From: Gemmatimonadota bacterium
GTDB taxonomy: Bacteria > Gemmatimonadota > Gemmatimonadetes > Longimicrobiales > Gaopeijiaceae
Length of the DNA: 12,906 nt
Assembly: GCA_030550695.1 (NCBI GenBank)
Contig: JAUQOX010000064.1
Location: 1-12,906 of the forward strand
Reading direction: 5' to 3'
In this document: positions 7,674 through 12,906 of the stretch, in pieces
Layout of the letters: every line of letters begins with the position of its first letter
How positions within the stretch are numbered: position 1 is the first letter of the stretch
Position numbers and translations under genes: made by a program
Notes under the pieces: model-generated
The model's input: the letters and a program-made list of their open reading frames with translations, nothing else
What the model was told of the DNA's origin: nothing
Databases searched by the model: none

Positions 7674-7728
7674 GGCACGGATCTTCCATAGTGCCGGGTG
7701 CGATCCCGGTGGGGGATAGCCGACCCCC
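7674..7728. other. Cluster of three small hairpins, possible structured RNA
   Basis: GGCAC/GTGCC (7674-7678/7691-7695), CCGGG/CCCGG (7694-7698/7705-7709) and GGGGG/CCCCC (7711-7715/7724-7728) follow each other closely. The first two share two bases and so compete at the tips. I do not recognise a known RNA family. Confidence 0.3.
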
Positions 7729-7762
7729 CTGGGACCATCGCAGCCTCAAAGCCCTCAACATT

Positions 7763-7781
7763 GAGCCGGAGCATCCGGCTC
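7763..7781. terminator. Hairpin downstream of ggt
   Basis: GAGCCGGA (7763-7770) and TCCGGCTC (7774-7781) form a perfect 8-bp stem with a 3-nt loop, followed by CTTCCTAG. A plausible ggt terminator, though its T-run is short. Confidence 0.45.
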
Positions 7782-7784
7782 CTT

Positions 7785-7848
7785 CCTAGAATCCCACCTG
7801 CGAAGAGCGCCCCGGAGCCTTGGGCTCCGGGGCGTCCCACCTTCTAGG
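7785..7848. terminator. Nested inverted repeats with a strong 12-bp hairpin
   Basis: CGCCCCGGAGCC (7808-7819) and GGCTCCGGGGCG (7823-7834) form a perfect 12-bp stem with loop TTG. Outside it, CCTAGAA (7785-7791) and TTCTAGG (7842-7848) are exact inverted repeats. The position between two converging genes fits a two-way terminator; there is no U-tract. Confidence 0.6.
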
Positions 7849-7952
7849 CTCTGCCGAGTCCGAAAGGACGCCCCGGCCACCAAGTTCAACCCTCGAGTTT
7901 TCGGGGCGGGCGGCTTCCCGCGCTCCAAGCCGCGGACGAGACCCCAGGACCC

Positions 7953-9818
7953 TCAACGCTCCTGGAGCCTCTCGGCCAAGACGGTGGCCACATCCAGAAT
8001 GCGAGCCCCCTCGTCCCTGACCACTCCCAACATCCGATGACATCCGGGACATCCTGTCACCACCGTGTCCCTTCCTGTCGCCCGAATCTGGGCCCAGCGC
8101 TTCCGGTTCACACCGGCAGGGGAATCCCACAGGAACCCTCCTCCCCCTCCGCCGCAACAGGAAGTGGCAAAACCATCCGTACTGGTGGCGGGGTGGCGGA
8201 GGTCCGCGCCGACCCCCCGCAACAGGGCTTCCATGGCCCGGTGCTCCTCGTGGTGGACTACCTTACACGGCAGGTGGAGAGCCGCCTCGAGCCCCCGGCG
8301 CCCGAGTCGCAGTCGGCCCTCACCGACCAGTTCCCCCAAGAAGGAGACATGGAGACGGACGTCCCCGAACTCGGCTCCGTGGGACCGGTATTGGGTAGCG
8401 ATGGTATCCCGGCAGTGGGGGCAAATGGTGAGGATGGTCCGGTTCCGGTCTCCCCCCAGGGCTTGGGTCAGCGCCTCGATGCGTTCCTCCGCCCAGAGGG
8501 GCCAGTCCTCCAGGAGCCCTCCGCCGTGAAGGAGCCCTTCACCCCAACACCGCTCTTCTTCCAGAACCCCCCAGGTGACCCCCGCCGCTTCCAGGAGCCG
8601 GGCCGTAGCCACCACCACCGGCTGGACCTCGGGGCTGTTCCCCCCTTGGCAACCCAGCACCAAGAGCACTTCGTGACGGGCGGGGTCGTACAGGGGGAAG
8701 CCATGGGCCTCCACGAACCGGGTCCTTTGCCCGGGGTCCACTCCGAAAATGTTGCCCGAGGCAGAGAGGGCCTTCCCCACGATGTCCCTGAGGGAACGGG
8801 GGGGATAGAGTCCTTCCACCGTCAAGCGCCCCCGAATCTCGAGGCCGTTCCGACCGGGCCGGCACCCGGTGGGACAAGCCACCTCACAGGCTCGGCACTG
8901 CACACAGGTGGCCACCACATCCGGGGGAGCCAATCCCACAAGCTCCTCCCCCGTCAAGGACGGACGGGCCAGGGCCAAGACGAAGTGCTCCCGGGGCTTC
9001 AGCTCCGGCCCTGCCGGACAGGCGTCGTTGCACCGCCCGCACTGGATACAGGCCGCGGGGTCGAACAGGGGTCCGAACGAGAAATCCTTCACCCCCCCGG
9101 GCATCCCCAGCCGCGCCACCTCGGCTTCCAACTTGGACTCGTCTTCCAGATCGAGGACCAGGTCGTTTCCGAACACCGGCCGGTCGCCCGGGAGTTCCGT
9201 CATGTGCTTCAAGATCACATTCGCCGGGGCCAGAAGCAGGTGGAGATGCTTCCCGTGGGCAATGACCGCCGGGAATACGGCCAGGTCCAGGTAGTGGAGC
9301 CACCAGTTGACGCGGCCGGCGGGGGTGGGGTAGGGAAACACGTGCTCCAACAGGTGGGTTACCATGAGGAGGGCAATGAGGCCCAGGATCAGCCCCGACT
9401 CCAGCGGCTGGGTCAGCTTTGCGGGTTCCAGCAGGTAGCGCCGGACCGCAAGGAAGGCCAGGGAGACCAGGACGAGGACAGCCATCCCGTCCAAAAACCG
9501 CCCGTACGCCGCCGGAGCCTGGACCTCGATGCCCAGCCCCAGGAGCAGGTGTAGGACGCTCTTCCATAGAAAGGCCAGAAGCCCGAAAAACAGGGGCAGG
9601 TGAAGAAGCCCTACCCAGGGTCGGTTGCGGAGGACCACCCTTTGGGTCATCACCTCCATGAGGCCGGTCCAGAAGCCTCGAGGGTTGACGACCCGGATTT
9701 CCTTCCGCTTGGGCCATACGTGCCCGAGTCTTTCGCTCCACAGCACGTAGGCGAAGCCTGCAACGCTCGCCGCCAGAACAGCTCCCACCAGACCTCGTTC
9801 CAGCCACAACCAAGCCAT
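7953..9818 (-). CDS. Membrane Fe-S oxidoreductase: NarI-like domain, two 4Fe-4S clusters, two CCG (HdrB-like) domains
   Basis: A 621-residue electron-transfer protein, probably inner-membrane. About five hydrophobic segments (about 9-27, 68-95, 110-128, 140-160, 175-197), with His at 73, 155, 175, 188 and 191, resemble NarI/HdrE-type cytochrome b domains. A soluble part follows: CIQCGRCNDACP (C257, C260, C263, C267) and CVQCRACEVACP (C305, C308, C311, C315), then two CCG-type domains as in HdrB/LldE/GlpC. Domain 1 has LGCQGG (C390) and ERCWGEG (C424); domain 2 has LPCKVVHH (C518), SCCGGGGGG (C554, C555) and GCPGC (C590, C593). CPHC lies at 466-469. Homologues pass electrons between the quinone pool and soluble partners, often ETF; no etfAB is visible here, so donor and acceptor are unknown. 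The start has AAGGGGGG nearby. The TGA stop follows a normal C-terminus and is not a Sec site. Confidence 0.9.
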   Translation of the reverse strand: MAWLWLERGLVGAVLAASVAGFAYVLWSERLGHVWPKRKEIRVVNPRGFWTGLMEVMTQRVVLRNRPWVGLLHLPLFFGLLAFLWKSVLHLLLGLGIEVQAPAAYGRFLDGMAVLVLVSLAFLAVRRYLLEPAKLTQPLESGLILGLIALLMVTHLLEHVFPYPTPAGRVNWWLHYLDLAVFPAVIAHGKHLHLLLAPANVILKHMTELPGDRPVFGNDLVLDLEDESKLEAEVARLGMPGGVKDFSFGPLFDPAACIQCGRCNDACPAGPELKPREHFVLALARPSLTGEELVGLAPPDVVATCVQCRACEVACPTGCRPGRNGLEIRGRLTVEGLYPPRSLRDIVGKALSASGNIFGVDPGQRTRFVEAHGFPLYDPARHEVLLVLGCQGGNSPEVQPVVVATARLLEAAGVTWGVLEEERCWGEGLLHGGGLLEDWPLWAEERIEALTQALGGDRNRTILTICPHCRDTIATQYRSHGAEFGDVRLHVSFLGELVGEGRLRLGRRGLEAALHLPCKVVHHEEHRAMEALLRGVGADLRHPATSTDGFATSCCGGGGGGFLWDSPAGVNRKRWAQIRATGRDTVVTGCPGCHRMLGVVRDEGARILDVATVLAERLQER

Positions 9819-9850
9819 TCGCCCCCCTTGAGCCTCCCGCGGCTCGATGC

Positions 9851-9863
9851 CATGGGTCCCATG
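9851..9863. promoter_or_regulatory. Palindrome CATGGG-T-CCCATG upstream of the oxidoreductase
   Basis: A perfect 6+1+6 palindrome lies 32 bp before the start at 9818. GGCTC (9841-9845) and GAGCC (9863-9867) add a second, offset inverted pair. It may be an operator; no regulator is recognised. Confidence 0.3.
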
Positions 9864-10232
9864 AGCCAGTTCCTACGGCCGGCCCAAGGCCGGTCCTCCC
9901 CCGGGGCCAAGGCGAGGCCTTTCCTGGAGGCGGCTCCGACGGGGAGGGATTCCCCATGCCCCGGGCCGGTGTCGGCCTTTGGCTTCCCCCCCCCACCCCC
10001 CCCCGGGAGGAGTCCCGGGCCCGGGGCCCCCGCGACCCCGCCCCGCCGGGGGGCGGGTAGCCAACGGCGACGGGGGGCCGGGCGTCAAGAATGAGATTCG
10101 GAGAAACGCCAAGGGCCAGGATCTTCCCCGGGGAGTTTCCCGGCCCCTGGAGTCCTGGCCTGCCTGGTCTGGGCTCACGACCCGGGGGGGACGGCCTACG
10201 CGGCACCCGCCCCGGGCCGGGGGGGAGGGCGG

Positions 10233-10278
10233 CCCCCGGCCGGCTTCCAGGCCGGGGGTTGGGCCTCCTTCGGGAGGC
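10233..10278 (-). terminator. Tandem hairpins after the TonB-domain gene
   Basis: GCCTCC-TTCG-GGAGGC (10263-10278) begins one base past the stop of the gene. CCCCCGGCC (10233-10241) and GGCCGGGGG (10250-10258) form a second perfect 9-bp stem beyond it. Two stems in a row right after a stop suggest termination, although there is no U-tract. Confidence 0.55.
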
Positions 10279-10279
10279 T

Positions 10280-10699
10280 TCAGGAGCCCCGCTGGTACAC
10301 CACGGCCATGACGGCTTCGCACCTCACGGGTTGTCCGTCCTTCTTGGCGGGCTGAAACTTGATCTTGGCCACGGCCACTTCCGCTGCCTTGGCCAGCGCC
10401 TCCGCCGGGGATTTGATGACCCGAATGCTTGCCGGATCTACGGTCCCGTCGGCGTTTACGATGAAGGCCACTTCCACCCTCCCCTCCAAGCCCATCTCCT
10501 GGAGGGCCAGGGTGTAGGAGCGGCTGATGGCCGTCTTGGCTTGGGACGGATCGGCAATCTTGGGCTGTTCGCTCACCTGATCGGGTTTGTACACGGGTTC
10601 CTGTCCCGCCGCCGCCCGGGGGAGAAGCAGGTTCCCCCCCATCAGGAGGGCCAGCGCCAGGACCAGCACGGGCCCACTCAAGGATGGCATCTCACGCAT
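10280..10699 (-). CDS. Small exported TonB C-terminal domain protein
   Basis: 139 residues from ATG 10699. A GTG two codons upstream is possible, but AGGAG seven bases before the ATG fits this start best. Residues 1-32 form a signal peptide or anchor: hydrophobic stretch VLVLALALLMGG (11-22), then PRAAAG. Residues about 60-137 match the TonB C-terminal fold: LEGRVEVAFIVNADGTVDPA (71-90), IRVIKSP (92-98), KFQPAKKDGQPVR (114-126) and a closing beta strand MAVVYQ (131-136). Classical TonB couples the proton gradient to outer-membrane receptors through a long Pro-rich linker and an N-terminal anchor that meets ExbB/ExbD. Here the linker is short (about 25 residues) and no exbBD is near, so this is probably a stand-alone periplasmic TonB-like protein, not a full transducer. 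Signs of a diderm cell envelope. Confidence 0.85.
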   Translation of the reverse strand: MREMPSLSGPVLVLALALLMGGNLLLPRAAAGQEPVYKPDQVSEQPKIADPSQAKTAISRSYTLALQEMGLEGRVEVAFIVNADGTVDPASIRVIKSPAEALAKAAEVAVAKIKFQPAKKDGQPVRCEAVMAVVYQRGS

Positions 10700-10757
10700 G
10701 ATCACACTCCTTCCGGTCCCACCCTACGGGGGGAGTGAACAGGGTCTGGTCTTCGAG

Positions 10758-10790
10758 AGTATCGGGCGGTTTCTGGAAGGCTTAACCGCC
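10758..10790 (-). promoter_or_regulatory. Weak candidate promoter overlapping an inverted repeat, TonB-domain gene
   Basis: On the minus strand TTAAGC (10780-10785) and GATACT (10758-10763) are 16 bp apart, about 60 bp before the start. GGCGGTT (10765-10771) and AACCGCC (10784-10790) form a 7-bp inverted repeat between and over these boxes. The match to sigma-70 boxes is only partial. Confidence 0.3.
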
Positions 10791-10904
10791 GACGCCGGGG
10801 GATGCCCATCCACCCCTTCAGGCCATCCGGCCGGCCGGGTAAGGAAGGCCACCAGGGGATCGCCCCCTGCGGGATCCGGAGGAAGACACGAGGGCCGGCC
10901 CCGA

Positions 10905-10920
10905 ACCCGGACTCCCGGGT
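10905..10920 (-). terminator. Hairpin after mutY
   Basis: ACCCGG (10905-10910) and CCGGGT (10915-10920) form a 6-bp stem five bases past the mutY stop. No U-tract follows, so this is only a possible terminator. Confidence 0.35.
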
Positions 10921-10925
10921 GTTCG

Positions 10926-12104
10926 TCAGGTGCCCCGGACCAGAGCTTCCCTTGCCAGGGAAAGGATCCGCTTCTGGGCTGCCGGCAGGATCAGTTCCTC
11001 TTCGACCCTTCCCTCCTCCACCCAACGAGCTGGGATCTCTTCCGAGCCCGGCAAGACCCGCCAGAGAAAGGGATGGTAGAGGACCTTCCGATGGGTGAAG
11101 GCATGGGCGAGGGGGGGCAAGGGGAAGGGGGAAGCGGAGCCGTTGAGTCCCAAGGCCCCCAAAACGGCTTCGGCCGCGGAGAGCGGATCGGCACCGGCAC
11201 CCAGTTCAGCACCCGGGAATTCCCACAGACCGCCCAAGAGGCCCCGGGCCGGCCGCCGACGGAAGAGGAAAGCGGCCCCCCCTGCCCGCTCCCACACCGC
11301 CACCAGGACCACCTCCTCCACCTTCCGCACCCGCCGGGCTGCTGCGGGCGAGACCGCCTGGGGGACCCCCCCCCCTCGTCGGGCACCACAGGCTCCGGAC
11401 AGCGGACAAGCGGTGCAGAAGGGCGCCCGGGGCCGGCATAGGGTGGAGCCCACCTCCATCAAGGCCTGGTTGAAGTCGCCGGGGCGACGGGGGTCCACCA
11501 ACGCCCGCGCCAGGGCTTCGATCTGGCGGGGTCCCGGGGAAAGGGGGTGGAAACAACGGGTCAACACCCGCCGGACGTTCCCATCCACCGCCGCCACCGG
11601 AAGTCCAAAGGCTATGGAACCCACGGCCCCGGCCGTGTACGGCCCCACCCCGGGCAAACGGCGAAGTTCTTCCAGCGATCGGGGAAGCTCGCCTCCGTAG
11701 CTCTCCTTCACCACCCGTGCCGCCTGGAGCAGACGCAACGGACGGCTATAGTACCCCAGCCCCTCCCAGATCTTGAGGACTTCTTCGTCTGACGCTGCCG
11801 CCAGGTCCTCCAGGGTCGGGAAACGCTCCAACCATCGGCGGTAATAGGGGACGGCTGTCTCCACCCGGGTTTGTTGAAGCATGACCTCCGCCACCCAAAT
11901 CCGGTAGGGATCCTGTTCGCCCCGCCAAGGGAGGGGCCGGCGGTGGGCATCGTACCACCGCAGCAGATGGCGGCGGATCCGGTCGGCTACCGCCGGGGTA
12001 AGCACGGAAAGCGCCGAGGGGCCTTCCTCATGCCCAGCCGAGGCCGAGTCCCCCTTCTCCTCCACCACGTCCTGGTTGCCCCTCTCGGAAGATCTTGTGC
12101 TCAT
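10926..12104 (-). CDS. mutY: A/G-specific adenine DNA glycosylase MutY
   Basis: Removes adenine mispaired with 8-oxoguanine in base-excision repair. 392 residues, slightly longer than E. coli MutY (350) because of about 35 polar N-terminal residues. WVAEVMLQQT (70-79) carries the catalytic Glu73; the helix-hairpin-helix LPGVGPYTAGAV lies at 150-161; VDGNVRRV (173-180) carries Asp174. The Glu-Asp spacing of 101 equals that of E. coli (E37/D138). The 4Fe-4S ligands are C223, C230, C233 and C239 in the C-x6-C-x2-C-x5-C pattern. The C-terminal third (about 258-385) is the Nudix-like 8-oxoG recognition domain (GLLGGLWEFPG 288-298; LAHAFTHRKV 332-341). ATG 12104 is the first good start; the polar tail may be shorter if a GTG near residue 13 is used. 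Probably monocistronic, with a hairpin after the stop and an inverted repeat in the leader. Confidence 0.97.
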   Translation of the reverse strand: MSTRSSERGNQDVVEEKGDSASAGHEEGPSALSVLTPAVADRIRRHLLRWYDAHRRPLPWRGEQDPYRIWVAEVMLQQTRVETAVPYYRRWLERFPTLEDLAAASDEEVLKIWEGLGYYSRPLRLLQAARVVKESYGGELPRSLEELRRLPGVGPYTAGAVGSIAFGLPVAAVDGNVRRVLTRCFHPLSPGPRQIEALARALVDPRRPGDFNQALMEVGSTLCRPRAPFCTACPLSGACGARRGGGVPQAVSPAAARRVRKVEEVVLVAVWERAGGAAFLFRRRPARGLLGGLWEFPGAELGAGADPLSAAEAVLGALGLNGSASPFPLPPLAHAFTHRKVLYHPFLWRVLPGSEEIPARWVEEGRVEEELILPAAQKRILSLAREALVRGT

Positions 12105-12516
12105 CTTGGCGTGCCCTTCCGCCTGGATTCCGGCCCGACGGCGAGGCCACCGGCGGCGTGCCGCAGATCCCCGGAACGTCCCGGAGCCGGTGGCCGACTT
12201 TCTCTCTGAAGGGGATCTTCAGGGTGGGCCCTGTTCCGGCTCCCCCCCACGGGAGGGGGTCGGTTTTCGAGGACCCCGTCCCCGAGCCCCTACGGACGGC
12301 CTTCTTTCGGGTTCTCCCGTCCGGTGGACGCCTTACCCCCAGAGGTGGAGGCCGGTGCCCCCGGGGAAAAGGGTGGGACGCCCCGGCGACAGGGGTACTT
12401 GGGTCGCCCACCCATGGCGGCACATCACCTGGATCACCGACGATAAGCCCCGGGGCCGTCATTCTTGGGGTTTCTCCCCGGCAGAGACGGGGCCATGGTT
12501 CCGAAAGGAGGTTCTC
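12105..12516. other. Divergent intergenic region between mutY and the PhzF-family gene
   Basis: A 412-bp stretch without a credible gene. It contains a perfect 10-bp inverted repeat (12145-12154/12186-12195), a CTGAAG-GGGAT-CTTCAG stem (12206-12222) and C/G-rich stretches. A strong ribosome binding site for the rightward gene lies at 12505-12511. I found no convincing -35/-10 pair in either direction. Confidence 0.55.
12145..12195. repeat. 10-bp perfect inverted repeat in the mutY leader
   Basis: GGCCACCGGC (12145-12154) and GCCGGTGGCC (12186-12195) are exact inverted repeats with a 31-bp spacer, 41-91 bp upstream of mutY. It could be an mRNA leader stem or a pair of operator half-sites. Confidence 0.45.
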
Positions 12517-12906
12517 ATGCCAACGGAGGTCGGTGTTCCTTTTTTCCAGGTGGACGCCTTCACGAAAGAACCCTTCCGGGGCAATCCCGCGGGGGTCTGC
12601 CTCGTAGAGATCCCTTTGCCGGATCCGATCCTCCAAGCCATTGCGGCGGAGATCAACCTGTCCGAGACGGCCTTCGTCTTCCTTCCCCGACGGTTGGATC
12701 CCCAGGCGGGATCTCCGCCAGCCTCCCAGGGCCGCAGCCGACCGCCCGCGGCGGTGGATGCCGTCCCCCTGCGCTGGTTTACGCCTACGGTGGAAGTGCC
12801 CCTTTGCGGCCACGCCACCTTGGCCGCCGCCCATGTCCTTCTGCGGGAAAAAGGCTGGTCTTCGCCCCTGCGCTTTTCCACCTTGAGTGGGATCCTGGAG
12901 GTCCGG
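12517..12906 (+). CDS. PhzF-family isomerase/epimerase-like protein, partial (3' end outside window)
   Basis: The frame starts at ATG 12517 after an excellent AAAGGAGG five bases upstream, and runs open to the right edge (130 codons). The N-terminal half has the PhzF signatures: QVDAFTKEPFRGNPAGV (11-27), LSETAFVF (48-55) with the likely catalytic Glu50, and RWFTPTVEVPLCGHATLAAA (86-105). The family has a diaminopimelate-epimerase fold; PhzF isomerises a dihydro-anthranilate in phenazine synthesis, but most family members lie outside phenazine clusters and have unknown substrates. No phenazine genes are visible, so the substrate is open. The loop between the Glu50 motif and RWFTP (about residues 56-85) is Pro/Ser/Arg-rich and longer than usual. 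Probably cytosolic. Confidence 0.9.
   Translation, partial: MPTEVGVPFFQVDAFTKEPFRGNPAGVCLVEIPLPDPILQAIAAEINLSETAFVFLPRRLDPQAGSPPASQGRSRPPAAVDAVPLRWFTPTVEVPLCGHATLAAAHVLLREKGWSSPLRFSTLSGILEVR

Larger units (their letters stand above)
7603..7952. other. Convergent intergenic region between ggt and the Fe-S oxidoreductase
   Basis: These 350 bp lie downstream of both flanking genes. I see no credible coding sequence or tRNA. The stretch is packed with hairpins: a three-stem cluster (7674-7728), an 8-bp stem (7763-7781) and a very strong 12-bp stem (7808-7834) nested in a weaker inverted repeat (7785-7848). The last 80 bases hold a further partner sequence (7866-7876). Confidence 0.6.
9819..10279. 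other. Intergenic region upstream of the Fe-S oxidoreductase
   Basis: A 461-bp stretch of extreme GC content with no credible gene. It contains a palindrome near the oxidoreductase start (9851-9863), a CCGGCC-CAA-GGCCGG hairpin (9879-9893), a C9-A-C9 tract (9986-10004) and two hairpins just after the TonB-domain gene (10233-10278). A TTGACG on the minus strand (10083-10088) has no convincing -10 partner. Confidence 0.55.

Noticed and set aside
7640..7740. tRNA (including tRNA-Sec) or cobalamin riboswitch
   Set aside because: Some stems and CCGGG-TGCGAT-CCCGG recall these RNAs, but there is no proper T-arm, UCA anticodon loop or B12-box, and the spot is downstream of both genes.
7953..7955. 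The TGA stop of the Fe-S oxidoreductase read as selenocysteine
   Set aside because: It follows a normal C-terminus, and the codons after it show no family similarity.
8037..9554. A 505-codon open frame on the plus strand
   Set aside because: It lies antisense to the well-supported Fe-S oxidoreductase, has no recognisable domain and is typical of shadow frames in GC-rich genes.
1..12906. CRISPR array, insertion sequence, prophage or defence genes
   Set aside because: No spaced direct repeats, transposase, integrase or phage-like frames were seen; all convincing genes are housekeeping or metabolic.

Overview
This 12.9 kb window is very GC-rich bacterial chromosome with ordinary housekeeping content. 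A TonB-type C-terminal domain protein with a signal peptide, an exported gamma-glutamyltransferase and a NarI-like membrane Fe-S oxidoreductase suggest a Gram-negative (diderm) bacterium with anaerobic or versatile respiration. A selenocysteine codon in selD shows that it makes selenoproteins. The sequence alone does not fix the phylum; Acidobacteriota-like or deltaproteobacterial-like lineages are plausible guesses only.

Layout. Positions 2-763 (minus, cut by the left edge) encode a YgfZ/GcvT-type folate-binding protein. It is translationally coupled (ATGA overlap) to an upstream SirB1-family transglutaminase-like/TPR protein (760-1620, minus). Divergent from these is selD (1775-2839, plus), whose real start lies upstream of the obvious open frame because codon 24 is an in-frame UGA followed by a SECIS-like hairpin. 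selD converges on lon (2969-5428, minus), with a strong hairpin between them. lon and a secreted gamma-glutamyltransferase (5923-7602, plus) diverge from a 494-bp region holding two similar 13-bp palindromes, a terminator-shaped hairpin and a third palindrome near lon. ggt converges on a 621-residue membrane Fe-S oxidoreductase (7953-9818, minus) across 350 bp of stacked hairpins. Next come a small TonB-domain protein (10280-10699, minus), mutY (10926-12104, minus) and, at the right edge, a truncated PhzF-family gene (12517 to the end, plus).

How the genes fit together. SelD makes selenophosphate, the selenium donor for tRNA-Sec charging. Here it is itself predicted to be a selenoprotein, so its synthesis depends on its own product. 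Lon (protein quality control), MutY (repair of 8-oxoG:A mismatches), YgfZ-type proteins (Fe-S cluster upkeep under oxidative stress) and two Fe-S enzymes (the oxidoreductase and MutY) give a loose stress and iron-sulfur flavour, but apart from the ygfZ-sirB1 pair they are separate transcription units. I see no CRISPR array, insertion sequence, tRNA or rRNA, prophage or defence island. The most notable point is the UGA-encoded SelD, which start-codon-driven annotation would truncate.
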